DNA of 64,000 nucleotides, taken from assembly GCA_902495075.1 (NCBI GenBank), contig CABUVO010000020.1, positions 1-64,000 of the forward strand, in the 5' to 3' direction. Under the pieces are notes generated by a model. The model searched no databases, was not told the DNA's origin, and was given only the letters and a program-made list of their open reading frames with translations. The number at the start of each line of letters is the position of its first letter. Position 1 is the first letter of the stretch. This document shows positions 8,342-16,800 of this stretch, piece after piece. Source of the DNA: an uncultured Porphyromonadaceae bacterium (GTDB taxonomy: Bacteria > Bacteroidota > Bacteroidia > Bacteroidales > Muribaculaceae). Position numbers and translations under genes: made by a program.

Positions 8342-9211
8342 ATGATAAGAAATATCTCTCACCGATTATTGAAAGCGGTTGGAGTCGTTATGTTTGCCGG
8401 TATTGCCGGGTTTTCGGCGGAAGCGCAGAGATTTCACTGCGAAGCCGACACGGCAAAGGCTATGGAAATAATCAGGGAGTTCTATAATCCTGGTGGCGAT
8501 CCCGCCAAGATCTGCGGTCCGATTGCTGAGAAACTTATGGGTGTGGCATATGTGCCAATAAGCAAAGAGGATTCTATCGGTGTAGCGGAAATACGACTTG
8601 ACGGATTCGATGATTTCGCATTTGTGAATATGGTAGCCGCTCTTGCAAAGACTGCAACTTCCCCGGGATACTCTCGCCCGAAGGATCTTGAGATCATGCT
8701 TGAGAAACTTACCTTTCGCAGAGGTGAGGCAAATGGTTTCCCGACGCGCATGATGTATGGCGGTGACTGGATTGTAGATAACCGCTCTCGAGGAAATGTT
8801 AAAGAGCTGACCGAGGATTATTCCGAACACTTCAAGACGAAATCTCTCGACTGGGTATGTCGTCACCGGGGTGAATTTGCTGCACTTAAGGATTCTGCCA
8901 CTTATGAAAGGCAGAGAATGGTGGAGTTTGGTTACCGCACATTCAAGATCCCACATATGAAACGTGAAAGCAGTGACTGGAAGCAGGTCAATCCGGATAT
9001 TCAGGATGGTGATCTGATCATGCTTCTGACGCCGGAGCCCGACAGGGATGTGTGGGAAATGGGATATGTAGTAAGACGTGACGATGGTCTTCATTTTATC
9101 CATGCCTCCGAAAGAGACGGAAAAGTTGTGGAGGAATCCGAACCGCTTGGAAGGTATATAAAACGACACTCCAAAGAGGTGTATGGATGGAGATGGCTTA
9201 GAATATTATGA
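8342..9211 (+). CDS. DUF1460 (NlpC/P60-like) protein lacking catalytic Cys and His
   Basis: Signal peptide (about 1-28) followed by a DUF1460 domain, a family of NlpC/P60-like cysteine amidases that act on cell-wall peptides. Family landmarks are present: DWIVDNRSRGNVK, IQDGDLIML, and FIHAS near the end. The catalytic cysteine motif, normally DCTTFVE, reads FDDFAFVN here, with Asp91 in place of Cys. The usual SHVGF motif reads WEMGYV, with Glu239 in place of His. Both active-site residues appear replaced, so it is more likely a binding protein or regulator than an amidase. The family motifs are from memory; an alignment would confirm them. The stop overlaps the ispE start (ATGA). Confidence 0.75.
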   Translation: MIRNISHRLLKAVGVVMFAGIAGFSAEAQRFHCEADTAKAMEIIREFYNPGGDPAKICGPIAEKLMGVAYVPISKEDSIGVAEIRLDGFDDFAFVNMVAALAKTATSPGYSRPKDLEIMLEKLTFRRGEANGFPTRMMYGGDWIVDNRSRGNVKELTEDYSEHFKTKSLDWVCRHRGEFAALKDSATYERQRMVEFGYRTFKIPHMKRESSDWKQVNPDIQDGDLIMLLTPEPDRDVWEMGYVVRRDDGLHFIHASERDGKVVEESEPLGRYIKRHSKEVYGWRWLRIL

Positions 9212-10104
9212 TAAGGTTTGTAAATGCAAAGATAAATATAGGTTTGCAGATTGTGAAAAGACGTGAAGACGGTTATCATGATCTGCAAACCGTGTTTTAT
9301 CCCGTGGGCTTATATGCCGGCACCCCGGGGAATCCGGATCCGTTTTGTGATATTCTCGAAATAATTCCCTCAGAAAAAAATGGTGTGGAATTTGAATTTA
9401 CCGGTAGAAAAGTTGATTGCCCCTTAGAAAAGAATCTTGTATGTCGAGCTGCGCATCTGTTTTGGAGGGCTAAAGAGATTAATCTCCGACGTTGCATAGG
9501 TTCAAACGGATTAAGGATATGTCTTGACAAGCATCTTCCCGCCGGGGCAGGAATGGGGGGCGGTAGTGCTGATGCGACGTTTACGATTACTGCTCTGAAT
9601 TCTTTGCTTGATGAAGGAAGCAGAATGTCGGAAGAAGAGATGGCTGCGATGGCATTGCAGCTCGGTGCGGATTGTCCATTCTTCGTTTATAATCATCCGA
9701 TGTATGGAGAGGGAGTGGGGGAGAAGCTCACGGATATTCCCCTTGACCTTTCGGGATATTGGTTCCTGATCGTGAAGCCGAGAGTGTTTGTCTCAACAAA
9801 AGAGGCATTCGCGGGGATTGTTCCCCGAAAAGGTGAAATTGATTTACGCCTGCTTGCAGAAATCCCAATTCAAAACTGGCAAGGGATGGTTAAGAATGAT
9901 TTTGAGGATTCTATTTTCCCAAAGTATCCTGAACTGGAAGAAATCAAGCAGCAATTGTTGAGACGGGGAGCTGTTTATGCTTCGATGAGCGGAAGCGGGA
10001 GCTCGATATATGGTATTTTCACGAATCTTGCCAATGCAGAGAATGCGAGGACTCAATTTGTTAAAGACGGAACTAACGAGGGGATTTATTTGTTAGAAGG
10101 GTAA
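9208..10104 (+). CDS. ispE: 4-diphosphocytidyl-2-C-methyl-D-erythritol kinase (IspE)
   Basis: GHMP kinase of the MEP isoprenoid pathway; phosphorylates CDP-methylerythritol. The N-terminus VNAKINIGLQI and the ATP-binding glycine motif PAGAGMGGGSADA (111-123) are diagnostic. The C-terminal YASMSGSGSSIYGIF is the third GHMP motif. At 298 residues the length is normal. It is translationally coupled to the DUF1460 gene by a 4-bp overlap; a guanine-rich tract follows its stop. Confidence 0.93.
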   Translation: MIRFVNAKINIGLQIVKRREDGYHDLQTVFYPVGLYAGTPGNPDPFCDILEIIPSEKNGVEFEFTGRKVDCPLEKNLVCRAAHLFWRAKEINLRRCIGSNGLRICLDKHLPAGAGMGGGSADATFTITALNSLLDEGSRMSEEEMAAMALQLGADCPFFVYNHPMYGEGVGEKLTDIPLDLSGYWFLIVKPRVFVSTKEAFAGIVPRKGEIDLRLLAEIPIQNWQGMVKNDFEDSIFPKYPELEEIKQQLLRRGAVYASMSGSGSSIYGIFTNLANAENARTQFVKDGTNEGIYLLEG

Positions 10105-10173
10105 ATGGGGAAATGGGGGGAGATGGGGTGAAATGGGGAGGTATAGGGCTGTATAGGGCGAAATGGGGATGGG
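10100..10173 (+). other. Guanine-rich tract, possible G-quadruplex
   Basis: Runs of three to six G recur with short A/T-rich spacers, including four runs of at least four G within 10107-10138 (GGGG, GGGGGG, GGGG, GGGG with loops of 4 to 6 nt). It follows the ispE stop and lies upstream of grpE. The spacing satisfies the usual four-run quadruplex rule on the + (RNA-like) strand. Function is not known. Confidence 0.55.
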
Positions 10174-10273
10174 TATTATCGGTTTTAACAAATTTTGGCT
10201 TATTATTTGAGGGTATATGGGAAAGAATAATAGAAAATATCATAAAAGATATCACGATAGAAAGGATAACAAT

Positions 10274-10873
10274 ATGAATGATAAGAATATTAACTCTGAG
10301 GATAAGATTACGAATCCGGAGGAGATGCCGGAGGATGCAGTGATACTTGAAGATGTAAATTCGACTCCTGCCGACAATGAGGAGGCAGAACAGGAAGTTG
10401 CCGAAGGCATTGATTCTCTTGCTGAGGAGAATGAGAAGCTAAAAGCCGAGGTTGAGAAAGAGAAAAAAGAGTATCTTTTCCTGATGGCGGAATTCGATAA
10501 TTTCCGTAAGCGCACTCTCAAGGAGAAATCAGAGTTGATCAAGAATGCGGCTGAATCCGCATTCAAGGGGTTGCTTCCGATTGTTGATGATTTTGAGCGA
10601 GCCATCAAGGCCTCCGAAAATTCGGATGAAGCCTCTTCTATCAAGGAGGGGATGGAGCTTATCTATAAGAAGCTTAAGAAATATATGGAACAAAACGGCG
10701 TGAAGGAGATGGATCCTGAGGATCGCGAATTTGACGCTGACAAACATGAGGCTATTTCTGCAGTGCCAGTGCCCGATGAGGCTCAGAAGGGAAAAATTCT
10801 TGACACTGTGGAGAAAGGCTATACAATCAATGACAAGGTTCTGCGCCACGCCAAGGTGGTTGTCGGACAGTAA
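10274..10873 (+). CDS. grpE: Nucleotide exchange factor GrpE
   Basis: Releases ADP from DnaK in the Hsp70 cycle. The frame is open from an ATG at 10217, but the start at 10274 is preferred because AGAAAGGA lies just upstream and the N-terminus then begins MNDKNINSEDK; this gives 199 residues. An acidic, disordered N-terminus leads into a coiled coil (about residues 55-90) and the conserved block AEFDNFRKRTLKEK, then FKGLLPIVDDFERA. The C-terminal beta domain ends in VLRHAKVVVG. dnaJ follows after 11 bp. No CIRCE element or clear promoter is seen in the 169 bp upstream. Confidence 0.92.
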   Translation: MNDKNINSEDKITNPEEMPEDAVILEDVNSTPADNEEAEQEVAEGIDSLAEENEKLKAEVEKEKKEYLFLMAEFDNFRKRTLKEKSELIKNAAESAFKGLLPIVDDFERAIKASENSDEASSIKEGMELIYKKLKKYMEQNGVKEMDPEDREFDADKHEAISAVPVPDEAQKGKILDTVEKGYTINDKVLRHAKVVVGQ

Positions 10874-10884
10874 TGTAAAGCATC

Positions 10885-12084
10885 ATGGCTGAAAAGAGAG
10901 ATTATTATGAAGTGCTTGGCGTTGCAAAGAACGCCACACCAGAAGAAATAAAGAAGGCATACCGCAAGAAGGCGATTCAGTATCACCCGGACCGGAATCC
11001 CGGAGACAAGGAAGCTGAGGAGAAATTCAAGGAGGCGGCTGAGGCTTATGATGTGCTCAGTGATGCCGACAAACGGGCGCGGTATGACCAGTTCGGTCAT
11101 TCCATGGGTCCGCAGGGATTTGGCGGCGGTGCCGGAGGTTATGGCGGCTTTGGCGGCGGCTTCGGCGGCGGCTTCAGCATGGAGGATATCTTCGCTCAGT
11201 TTGGAGATATTTTCGGAGGTCGTTTCGGTGGCAGCGGTTTTGGCGGCGCAACAGGTGGTCGTCCTCGCCAGCATGTTAACAAAGGCACAGACCTGCGTAT
11301 CACTGTCAAGGTTACGCTTAAGGATATAATGAACGGTGTCGATAAAAAGCTCAAGATTCCGAAACTTGTGGCAGATCCTGCCTGCAAGGGTACGGGTGCT
11401 AAAGACGGCACAGCGTTCGGCACTTGTCCTCGTTGTCATGGCAGCGGATACATCTCGACAGTTCAGCAGACCATCATGGGACCTATGGAAAGCCATTCCG
11501 TATGTCCTGAATGTAATGGTGAGGGTAAAATCATTACCGAGAAGTGCCCTCATTGCCATGGCGAGGGGGTTGAGAAGAAAGAGGAGATTGTCAGCTTCCA
11601 TATCCCGGCAGGTGTCGAGAACGATATGGTGCTCACTATTCGCGGTCAGGGCAACGCACCCAGGCATGGTGGGGTAAACGGTGATTTACTCATAGTGATT
11701 CAAGAGGAGAAAGATCCGGAACTTATTCGTGAAGGAAATGATCTGATATATAATCTCATGCTTGATTTCCCGACTGCTGCCCTCGGAGGCACAGCTGAAG
11801 TGCCGACAATCGAAGGGAAAGCCCGACTTAAGATTGCCCCCGGAACGCAACCCGGTAAGGTGCTTCGTCTTCGTGGAAAAGGTTTGCCCAAAATGAACAG
11901 TAGCGTGAAGGGAGATTTGCTTGTGAATGTGATGGTCTATGTTCCTGAACAACTCAGCGACACCGAGAAGGCTGCGATTGAAAGTCTGAAGGATGCCCCG
12001 AACATTGTTCCTACAAAGTCAACTTCTCAGAGAATATTTTCTCGTCTAAGACATATCTTCAATAAAGAGAATCGCGGAGAATAA
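10885..12084 (+). CDS. dnaJ: Chaperone DnaJ
   Basis: Hsp40 co-chaperone that stimulates DnaK ATPase. J domain 1-70 with the HPD motif (YHPDRNPGD); Gly/Phe-rich linker (about 75-125); zinc-binding region about 160-235; C-terminal substrate-binding domains to 399. Of the four CxxCxGxG zinc motifs, three are complete (CPRCHGSG, CPECNGEG, CPHCHGEG). The first reads DPACKGTG: Asp164 stands where the first Cys is expected, so zinc site I has three Cys and one Asp. Otherwise complete and in the normal grpE-dnaJ order. Confidence 0.95.
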   Translation: MAEKRDYYEVLGVAKNATPEEIKKAYRKKAIQYHPDRNPGDKEAEEKFKEAAEAYDVLSDADKRARYDQFGHSMGPQGFGGGAGGYGGFGGGFGGGFSMEDIFAQFGDIFGGRFGGSGFGGATGGRPRQHVNKGTDLRITVKVTLKDIMNGVDKKLKIPKLVADPACKGTGAKDGTAFGTCPRCHGSGYISTVQQTIMGPMESHSVCPECNGEGKIITEKCPHCHGEGVEKKEEIVSFHIPAGVENDMVLTIRGQGNAPRHGGVNGDLLIVIQEEKDPELIREGNDLIYNLMLDFPTAALGGTAEVPTIEGKARLKIAPGTQPGKVLRLRGKGLPKMNSSVKGDLLVNVMVYVPEQLSDTEKAAIESLKDAPNIVPTKSTSQRIFSRLRHIFNKENRGE

Positions 12085-12120
12085 TCTAAACAGTTTCCAA
12101 ATCTTAAGAAATGCTAAGAA

Positions 12121-12152
12121 AGAGGGAAGTTTTTGCTTCTCTCTTTTTTTTT
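12121..12152 (+). terminator. Intrinsic terminator after dnaJ
   Basis: AGAGGGAAG (12121-12129) pairs with CTTCTCTCT (12136-12144) with one G-T wobble, followed by eight T. The loop TTTTTG also carries the -33 TTTG of the next promoter. Confidence 0.8.
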
Positions 12153-12163
12153 ATTTAATTTTG
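12132..12163 (+). promoter_or_regulatory. Bacteroidota promoter of the ECF sigma operon
   Basis: TTTG at 12132-12135, a 20-nt spacer and TAATTTTG at 12156-12163 match the consensus. The -33 box lies in the loop of the dnaJ terminator. The leader to the ATG at 12186 would be about 15 nt. Confidence 0.65.
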
Positions 12164-12185
12164 TTCACGTATTAGCATATACCAT

Positions 12186-12737
12186 ATGGCTTACACAGTG
12201 CCCATAGATGAAAAACAGCTTGTCGAAGATCTTCAGAATCCGAAAACCGCTCAGAAGGCCTTCGACACGCTCATGCGCACATATGGTGAGCAAGTCTATT
12301 GGCAGATACGTAAGATGGTATCGAGTCATGAAGATGCCAATGATTTGTTACAGAATTGTTTTCTGAAAGCCTGGACAAATCTTCAAAATTTCCGTGGAGA
12401 TGCCAAACTCTCTACCTGGCTTTATAAAATCGCTGTAAACGAAACCATCAATTTTCTCAATAAGGAGCGTCAGCGCAACAACCTGACGGAAGATGGCGAC
12501 GATTCATTCCTCCTTGCCAATATTGAGAGTGATGAATATTTCGATGGCGATCAATTGCAGAAAGATTTTCAGAAAGCTATCGCCACGTTGCCTGAAAAGC
12601 AAAGACTTGTGTTTAACATGCGTTATTATGATGACATGAAATACGAGCAGATATCAGAAATTCTTGGCACTTCTGTGGGTGCATTGAAAGCCTCCTACCA
12701 CCATGCAGTGAAGAAGCTCACGGCATTGTTGTCTTAA
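12186..12737 (+). CDS. ECF-type RNA polymerase sigma factor
   Basis: A 183-residue sigma-70 family factor with only regions 2 and 4. Region 2 (about 25-95) includes HEDANDLLQNCFLKAWTNL and the FRGDAKLSTWLYKIAVN block. Region 4 (about 135-180) ends with a helix-turn-helix, YEQISEILGTSVGALKASYH. It heads a likely operon with a membrane protein, a periplasmic Spy-like protein and an alpha-2-macroglobulin-like protein, so an envelope-stress role is likely (inference). The 129-bp repeat starts at its stop codon and separates it from the next gene. Confidence 0.9.
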   Translation: MAYTVPIDEKQLVEDLQNPKTAQKAFDTLMRTYGEQVYWQIRKMVSSHEDANDLLQNCFLKAWTNLQNFRGDAKLSTWLYKIAVNETINFLNKERQRNNLTEDGDDSFLLANIESDEYFDGDQLQKDFQKAIATLPEKQRLVFNMRYYDDMKYEQISEILGTSVGALKASYHHAVKKLTALLS

Positions 12738-12864
12738 CGCGAATGCGGCCGGTTTCGCAACCAGCCGCATTCAAGTGTTTTCCATAATACTTTTTCAAAC
12801 TAACCTAACATCATGAAACGATTTTCTTTATACCTATAGAACATCATTGATCGGAAAAAGTTCA
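12736..12864 (+). repeat. 129-bp repeated element, copy 1
   Basis: Nearly identical to 54970-55098 (a few substitutions, no length change). It begins with a palindrome, GAATGCGGC (12741-12749) pairing with GCCGCATTC (12764-12772) plus an inner GGTT/AACC stem. It then contains ACTAACCTAA (12799-12808) and a nine-codon frame ATG to TAG at 12813-12839 (MKRFSLYL), conserved in both copies. It lies between the sigma factor gene and the probable anti-sigma gene. Confidence 0.8.
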
Positions 12865-12906
12865 GAAAAAGTTTAGAAAAGTCAGAAAAAATAGCAATAA
12901 ATTTTT

Positions 12907-12914
12907 TAATTTTG
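12907..12914 (+). promoter_or_regulatory. -7 box upstream of the probable anti-sigma gene
   Basis: TAATTTTG fits TAnnTTTG, but no TTTG lies about 20 nt upstream. It could be read by an alternative sigma factor such as the one encoded upstream (inference). The start codon at 12969 is 55 nt away. Confidence 0.35.
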
Positions 12915-12968
12915 TATTAAACCTTGTGGCACGTCACTTGTCATAAAGATACATTGAAAATTGAAAAT

Positions 12969-13424
12969 ATGAATAATCAGGAAGAGAAGTTAATCAAGAA
13001 ATATGGTCGCGAGGGAAGCTGGAAGGTTCCCGAGGGGTATTTCGAATCGGTCTATAGGGAGATCGATGCCAAGCTTCCTCCTTATCCGGAAACTCCCAGA
13101 CACGTTGAGATGACAGCATGGCAGCGAATAAAGCCATACGTCTATCTCGCAGCGATGTTTGCCGGTATCTGGCTTATGATGAAAGTTTTCTACAATGCTT
13201 CCGGGAATGTAACTTTGAGTCTTGATAATCCACCAGAGCATATTGCGATGGCAATGTCGGAGCCGGAATTTGCGGATGCTTATTTATTGCCGGAAACAAC
13301 AATGTCTGATATTGAACTTGAAACAGAGGTGATAAAGGATTACGATTCAATAGAAGACTTTGAAAAAGATTTCGATTATAAGTTAGAATCGGAATATGCA
13401 GACATGAGTCTAACAGAAGAATGA
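12969..13424 (+). CDS. Single-pass membrane protein, probable anti-sigma factor
   Basis: The frame is open from 12924, but the ATG at 12969 (MNNQEEKLIKKYG) gives the plausible protein of 151 residues. A short cytoplasmic N-terminus (1-56) contains WKVPEGYFESV, a motif seen in small Bacteroidota proteins encoded next to ECF sigma genes. One membrane helix (57-75, VYLAAMFAGIWLMMKVFY) follows, then an acidic extracytoplasmic part. Position behind an ECF sigma gene and this topology suggest an anti-sigma factor, although no FecR or ZAS zinc motif is present. The next gene starts 1 bp after the stop. Confidence 0.65.
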   Translation: MNNQEEKLIKKYGREGSWKVPEGYFESVYREIDAKLPPYPETPRHVEMTAWQRIKPYVYLAAMFAGIWLMMKVFYNASGNVTLSLDNPPEHIAMAMSEPEFADAYLLPETTMSDIELETEVIKDYDSIEDFEKDFDYKLESEYADMSLTEE

Positions 13425-13425
13425 T

Positions 13426-13884
13426 ATGAACAGGAAGATATTGTTGATAATACTTACGATGGTTCTCGGCATAGGCACTTTGTGTGCGCAAGAGAAAGCC
13501 AAGAAGAGTCGTGAGGAGATGCGGAAAGAGTTCAGGGAATTTAAAATCAAATTCATTGCCCAAGAGATAGATCTTCAAGAAGACCAGCAGAAACAATTTG
13601 CGGAGCTTTATGATCAGATGTGTGATGAAAGAATGAAGATCTTTGAACAAACACGCAGACTCGAGCGTAAAGTAAAGAAAGAATCTAATGCTACTGAAGA
13701 GGATTATGCATCCGTTAGCCGTGCCCTCACGGAGGCCAAGGAGAAGGATGCAGCTATCGAAAAGAAATATGATGCAAAATTCTCTACTTTTCTCAGCAGC
13801 AAGCAGATTTTTAAGATGAAAGCGGCAGAGGAGAAGTTTCGGAAGAAAATGAGTGAGATGAGGCATAAGAAGAAAAACAGATAG
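13426..13884 (+). CDS. Periplasmic Spy/CpxP-like protein
   Basis: A 152-residue protein with a signal peptide (MNRKILLIILTMVLGIGTLCA) and a mature part that is entirely charged helix, rich in Lys and Glu. The pattern IDLQEDQQKQFAELYDQM resembles the LTxxQ-type helices of Spy/CpxP periplasmic chaperones. With the sigma factor and membrane protein upstream it fits an envelope-stress sensor or chaperone. The family assignment is by pattern; another small helical periplasmic protein is possible. Confidence 0.6.
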   Translation: MNRKILLIILTMVLGIGTLCAQEKAKKSREEMRKEFREFKIKFIAQEIDLQEDQQKQFAELYDQMCDERMKIFEQTRRLERKVKKESNATEEDYASVSRALTEAKEKDAAIEKKYDAKFSTFLSSKQIFKMKAAEEKFRKKMSEMRHKKKNR

Positions 13885-13897
13885 CAAATAGTTGCGT

Positions 13898-16800
13898 ATG
13901 ATGAATAAAAATACACTTAATAAGGTCGGCCGCATGTCGACCTTATTGTTTTTAATCACGATTATGCTCTTTGCATCAGACGCAGGAGCTGCCAGAAAGA
14001 AAACCACGGGGAATATAACCAAAAAAGAGACAAAAGCAGTGGAGAATACGTTCAAGACTCCGGATTTCGCGTTTCCTGAAACTGTAGGAAATAATGCGGA
14101 TGTTGCTCTCAAGGAGGCACAGGCATCCGGTAACGATGTCATGGCATTGAAAGCTGCCATACAGCTTGTGGTTTCTCGTAATCTTATTTCACAAGACAAT
14201 TATAAAGAGGGTATCACACTCTTCTCAGACCTGGCGGGGAAACTTAAGGCTCCATATTCGCAGTTGGCTATGATGCTTGAGGCTCAGTTGTATTCCTCAA
14301 TTTATGAGACCACACCATGGGTTTTCAATAACAGATCGCTCCCTTTGACTCCGGTTCCGGAGAATGTGATGGAATGGAGCCGCGATATTTTTGCGGCAAA
14401 GGTAACATCGTTGGTTTCCGATGCATTCAGGGATGTGGAGGCTGCACGCTCAACTCCATTGTCGACAATATCACCGCTTATTGAAAACAGTAAGGATGCC
14501 GAGAAGATGGGCATGAGTGTGTATGATTTCATGACCATCAAGACCGGCGATTTACTCAAACGTTTTTCAAACAATGATGGAGCTTCAATTATCCCGTTTG
14601 GCTATGGAGGCGCAGCCGGCAACAAAAAGTCGGAAAGATCCGCTTCGACTCTTCTTGCCGATATAACCGACAGTTGCATAGCATGGCATCAGCAACGGGG
14701 AGAAACACAGATCGCTGCTGCCTTAAGCTATTATAAATATGAACGCATGCCCTGGCGCGACAGAAACGATTATGCCTCGGAATGTGTGAAGCGTTACATA
14801 GACACCCCTTATTGCGCTGCCTTCATTCTCGCCGGAGCAGACTTTATCGAGGAGGAGGAATCAGCAGACGATAACTTCGATACTCTTTCGCCGCAACAAC
14901 AGCTTGAAAAGAGCAATCTTGCGCTGAAGAAACGTTATCAGCTTATTGAATCATATCTTAAGAAATTCCCTCAATGCGACAATGCACAGGCTTTGAAAAA
15001 CCGGCTCACTGTGCTGGGAGCTGAGGATATCTCTGTTTCTACGTCAGGACGCATCTATCCGGCAGAAAAGGGGAAGATAAAAGTGTCGGCTTCGAACGTG
15101 TTTAATTTCAACCTCCTTGTGGTGAAATTGCCGGATTCATATATAAACAAGGATATACGTTTGAACGCAGTGAATGGAATTGGAAATGTGGTTGGTGTGA
15201 TTCCTGTAAGTTTCACAGGCGAGAAACCGGTGAAATGCGAGACCGAAGTTGAACTTCCGGCTTTGCAGAGCGGTGTTTATGTGCTTGTGCCGTCATCTAC
15301 GGCAAAGCTTTCGGGCGTCATTACCGGCACAGCTCCGAAAATGTCGGTGTCTCCTTTCACAGTTTCCAGGCTCGCATATTTCCGCAGTTCCGACCAACTT
15401 GCGAAAGAGAGTGACAGACTTTATGTTGTTGACGGACGTAATCAGAAACCTGTCAGCGGCGCAAAAGTAGTATTCACTTCAAGAAGTAACAAACAGAAGA
15501 TTGAACGGGTTTCTGGTGATGAAGGCTTTGTGATTGTGCCCAACGGCTCTTATGATTTTATTATAAGTAAAGGAACAGACCGTCTTGCCGGGAATTTATG
15601 GAGCTGGGGATATGGTGGCAACGTCTCGGAGCAGCAGATAAATGGTAAGATTCTAACCGATCTCTCCCTTTACCGTCCCGGAGATACGCTCGGGTTTATG
15701 GGTATTGTCTATACCGCGAAAGACCGCGAGATGCACCAGCTCTCTGACACTAAGGTGCGGATGCTTTTGTGTGATGCTAATTATCAGGCGGTTGATACGC
15801 TGCATCTTGTTTCGGATTCATTCGGTAGAGTAAGAGGGGAATTTACGATTCCCCAAAGCGGTCTTTTAGGAAATTATATCGTAAGAATGATGAACGAGAG
15901 CGGAGACTCGCGTGAATATGCTTCGACTTCAGTTGAGGTTGCCGATTACAAATCGCCTACATTCTTTGTCACGACCGATGGCACGGAAGATAATTATAAG
16001 ATAGGGGACGTAGTTAAGATAAAAGGTAAAGCCTCGACTTATTCCGGTATGCCGGTGGCTGGAGCTGTCGTTAAATACGATGTAAGGTATATCTCTTTGC
16101 GTTGGCTCAACTCCAACATAAATGCCAATTACGGAGGAGAGACTACGACTGCATCCGATGGTTCCTTCACCATAGAGTTGCCTACAGAGGGATTGCGTGA
16201 CACCAAATACGCATTTGGTGGATATGAGCTGAATGTTTCCGTTACAAGTCAGTCGGGTGAGACCCAGGAGGCTCCTGCAACGTGGTTCTCTCTTGGTCAG
16301 GCTTATTCAATCAACGCTACGATTCCTTCAAAGATTGCGGCTTCTGTGGGTGAAAAAGATTATGCAGTAAGAGTAATGGATATTGTTGGCAATCCGGTTA
16401 AACGCACTGTTTATTATAGAATCAGCGAATACGCGAATGAGGGAAATGTTGTGAAAACAGGAGAATTCGAATCACCGATATTCCGCTTTGACGCTGCCTC
16501 TCTGAAATCGGGAAGATATAAAATCAAATTCTCGCTTGACCGCAATTTCAAGGATGAAAAATATTCTCAACCAGCTTATTCTATAGTGACCGTATATCGT
16601 CAGGATGATAAGGTTCCGCCATATGCCACTCCGTTATGGACTCCTGAGGATAGGATCGTGGCTTCAAAGGGTGCAAAGGATGTTAAGATAAAGGTTGGAA
16701 GTTCATATTCCGACAGCTGGATCTTCGTGCAGATTGCGGATTGCGATAAGGTAATCGATCGCCGTTGGCTGCGTGTGAATGCTGGAATGACAGAGCTTTC

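Noticed and set aside
8366..9169. Minus-strand open frame of 267 codons
   Set aside because: Fully antisense to the DUF1460 gene, with Cys/His/Ile-rich shadow composition and no recognisable motif.
10819..11667. Minus-strand open frame of 282 codons
   Set aside because: Antisense to dnaJ; the apparent Ala/Thr repeats come from the Gly/Phe-rich linker read backward.
13174..14199. Minus-strand open frame of 341 codons
   Set aside because: It lies across the Spy-like gene and the start of the A2M-like gene, has the Leu/Ser/Phe-rich composition of an antisense shadow, and has no domain or start signal.
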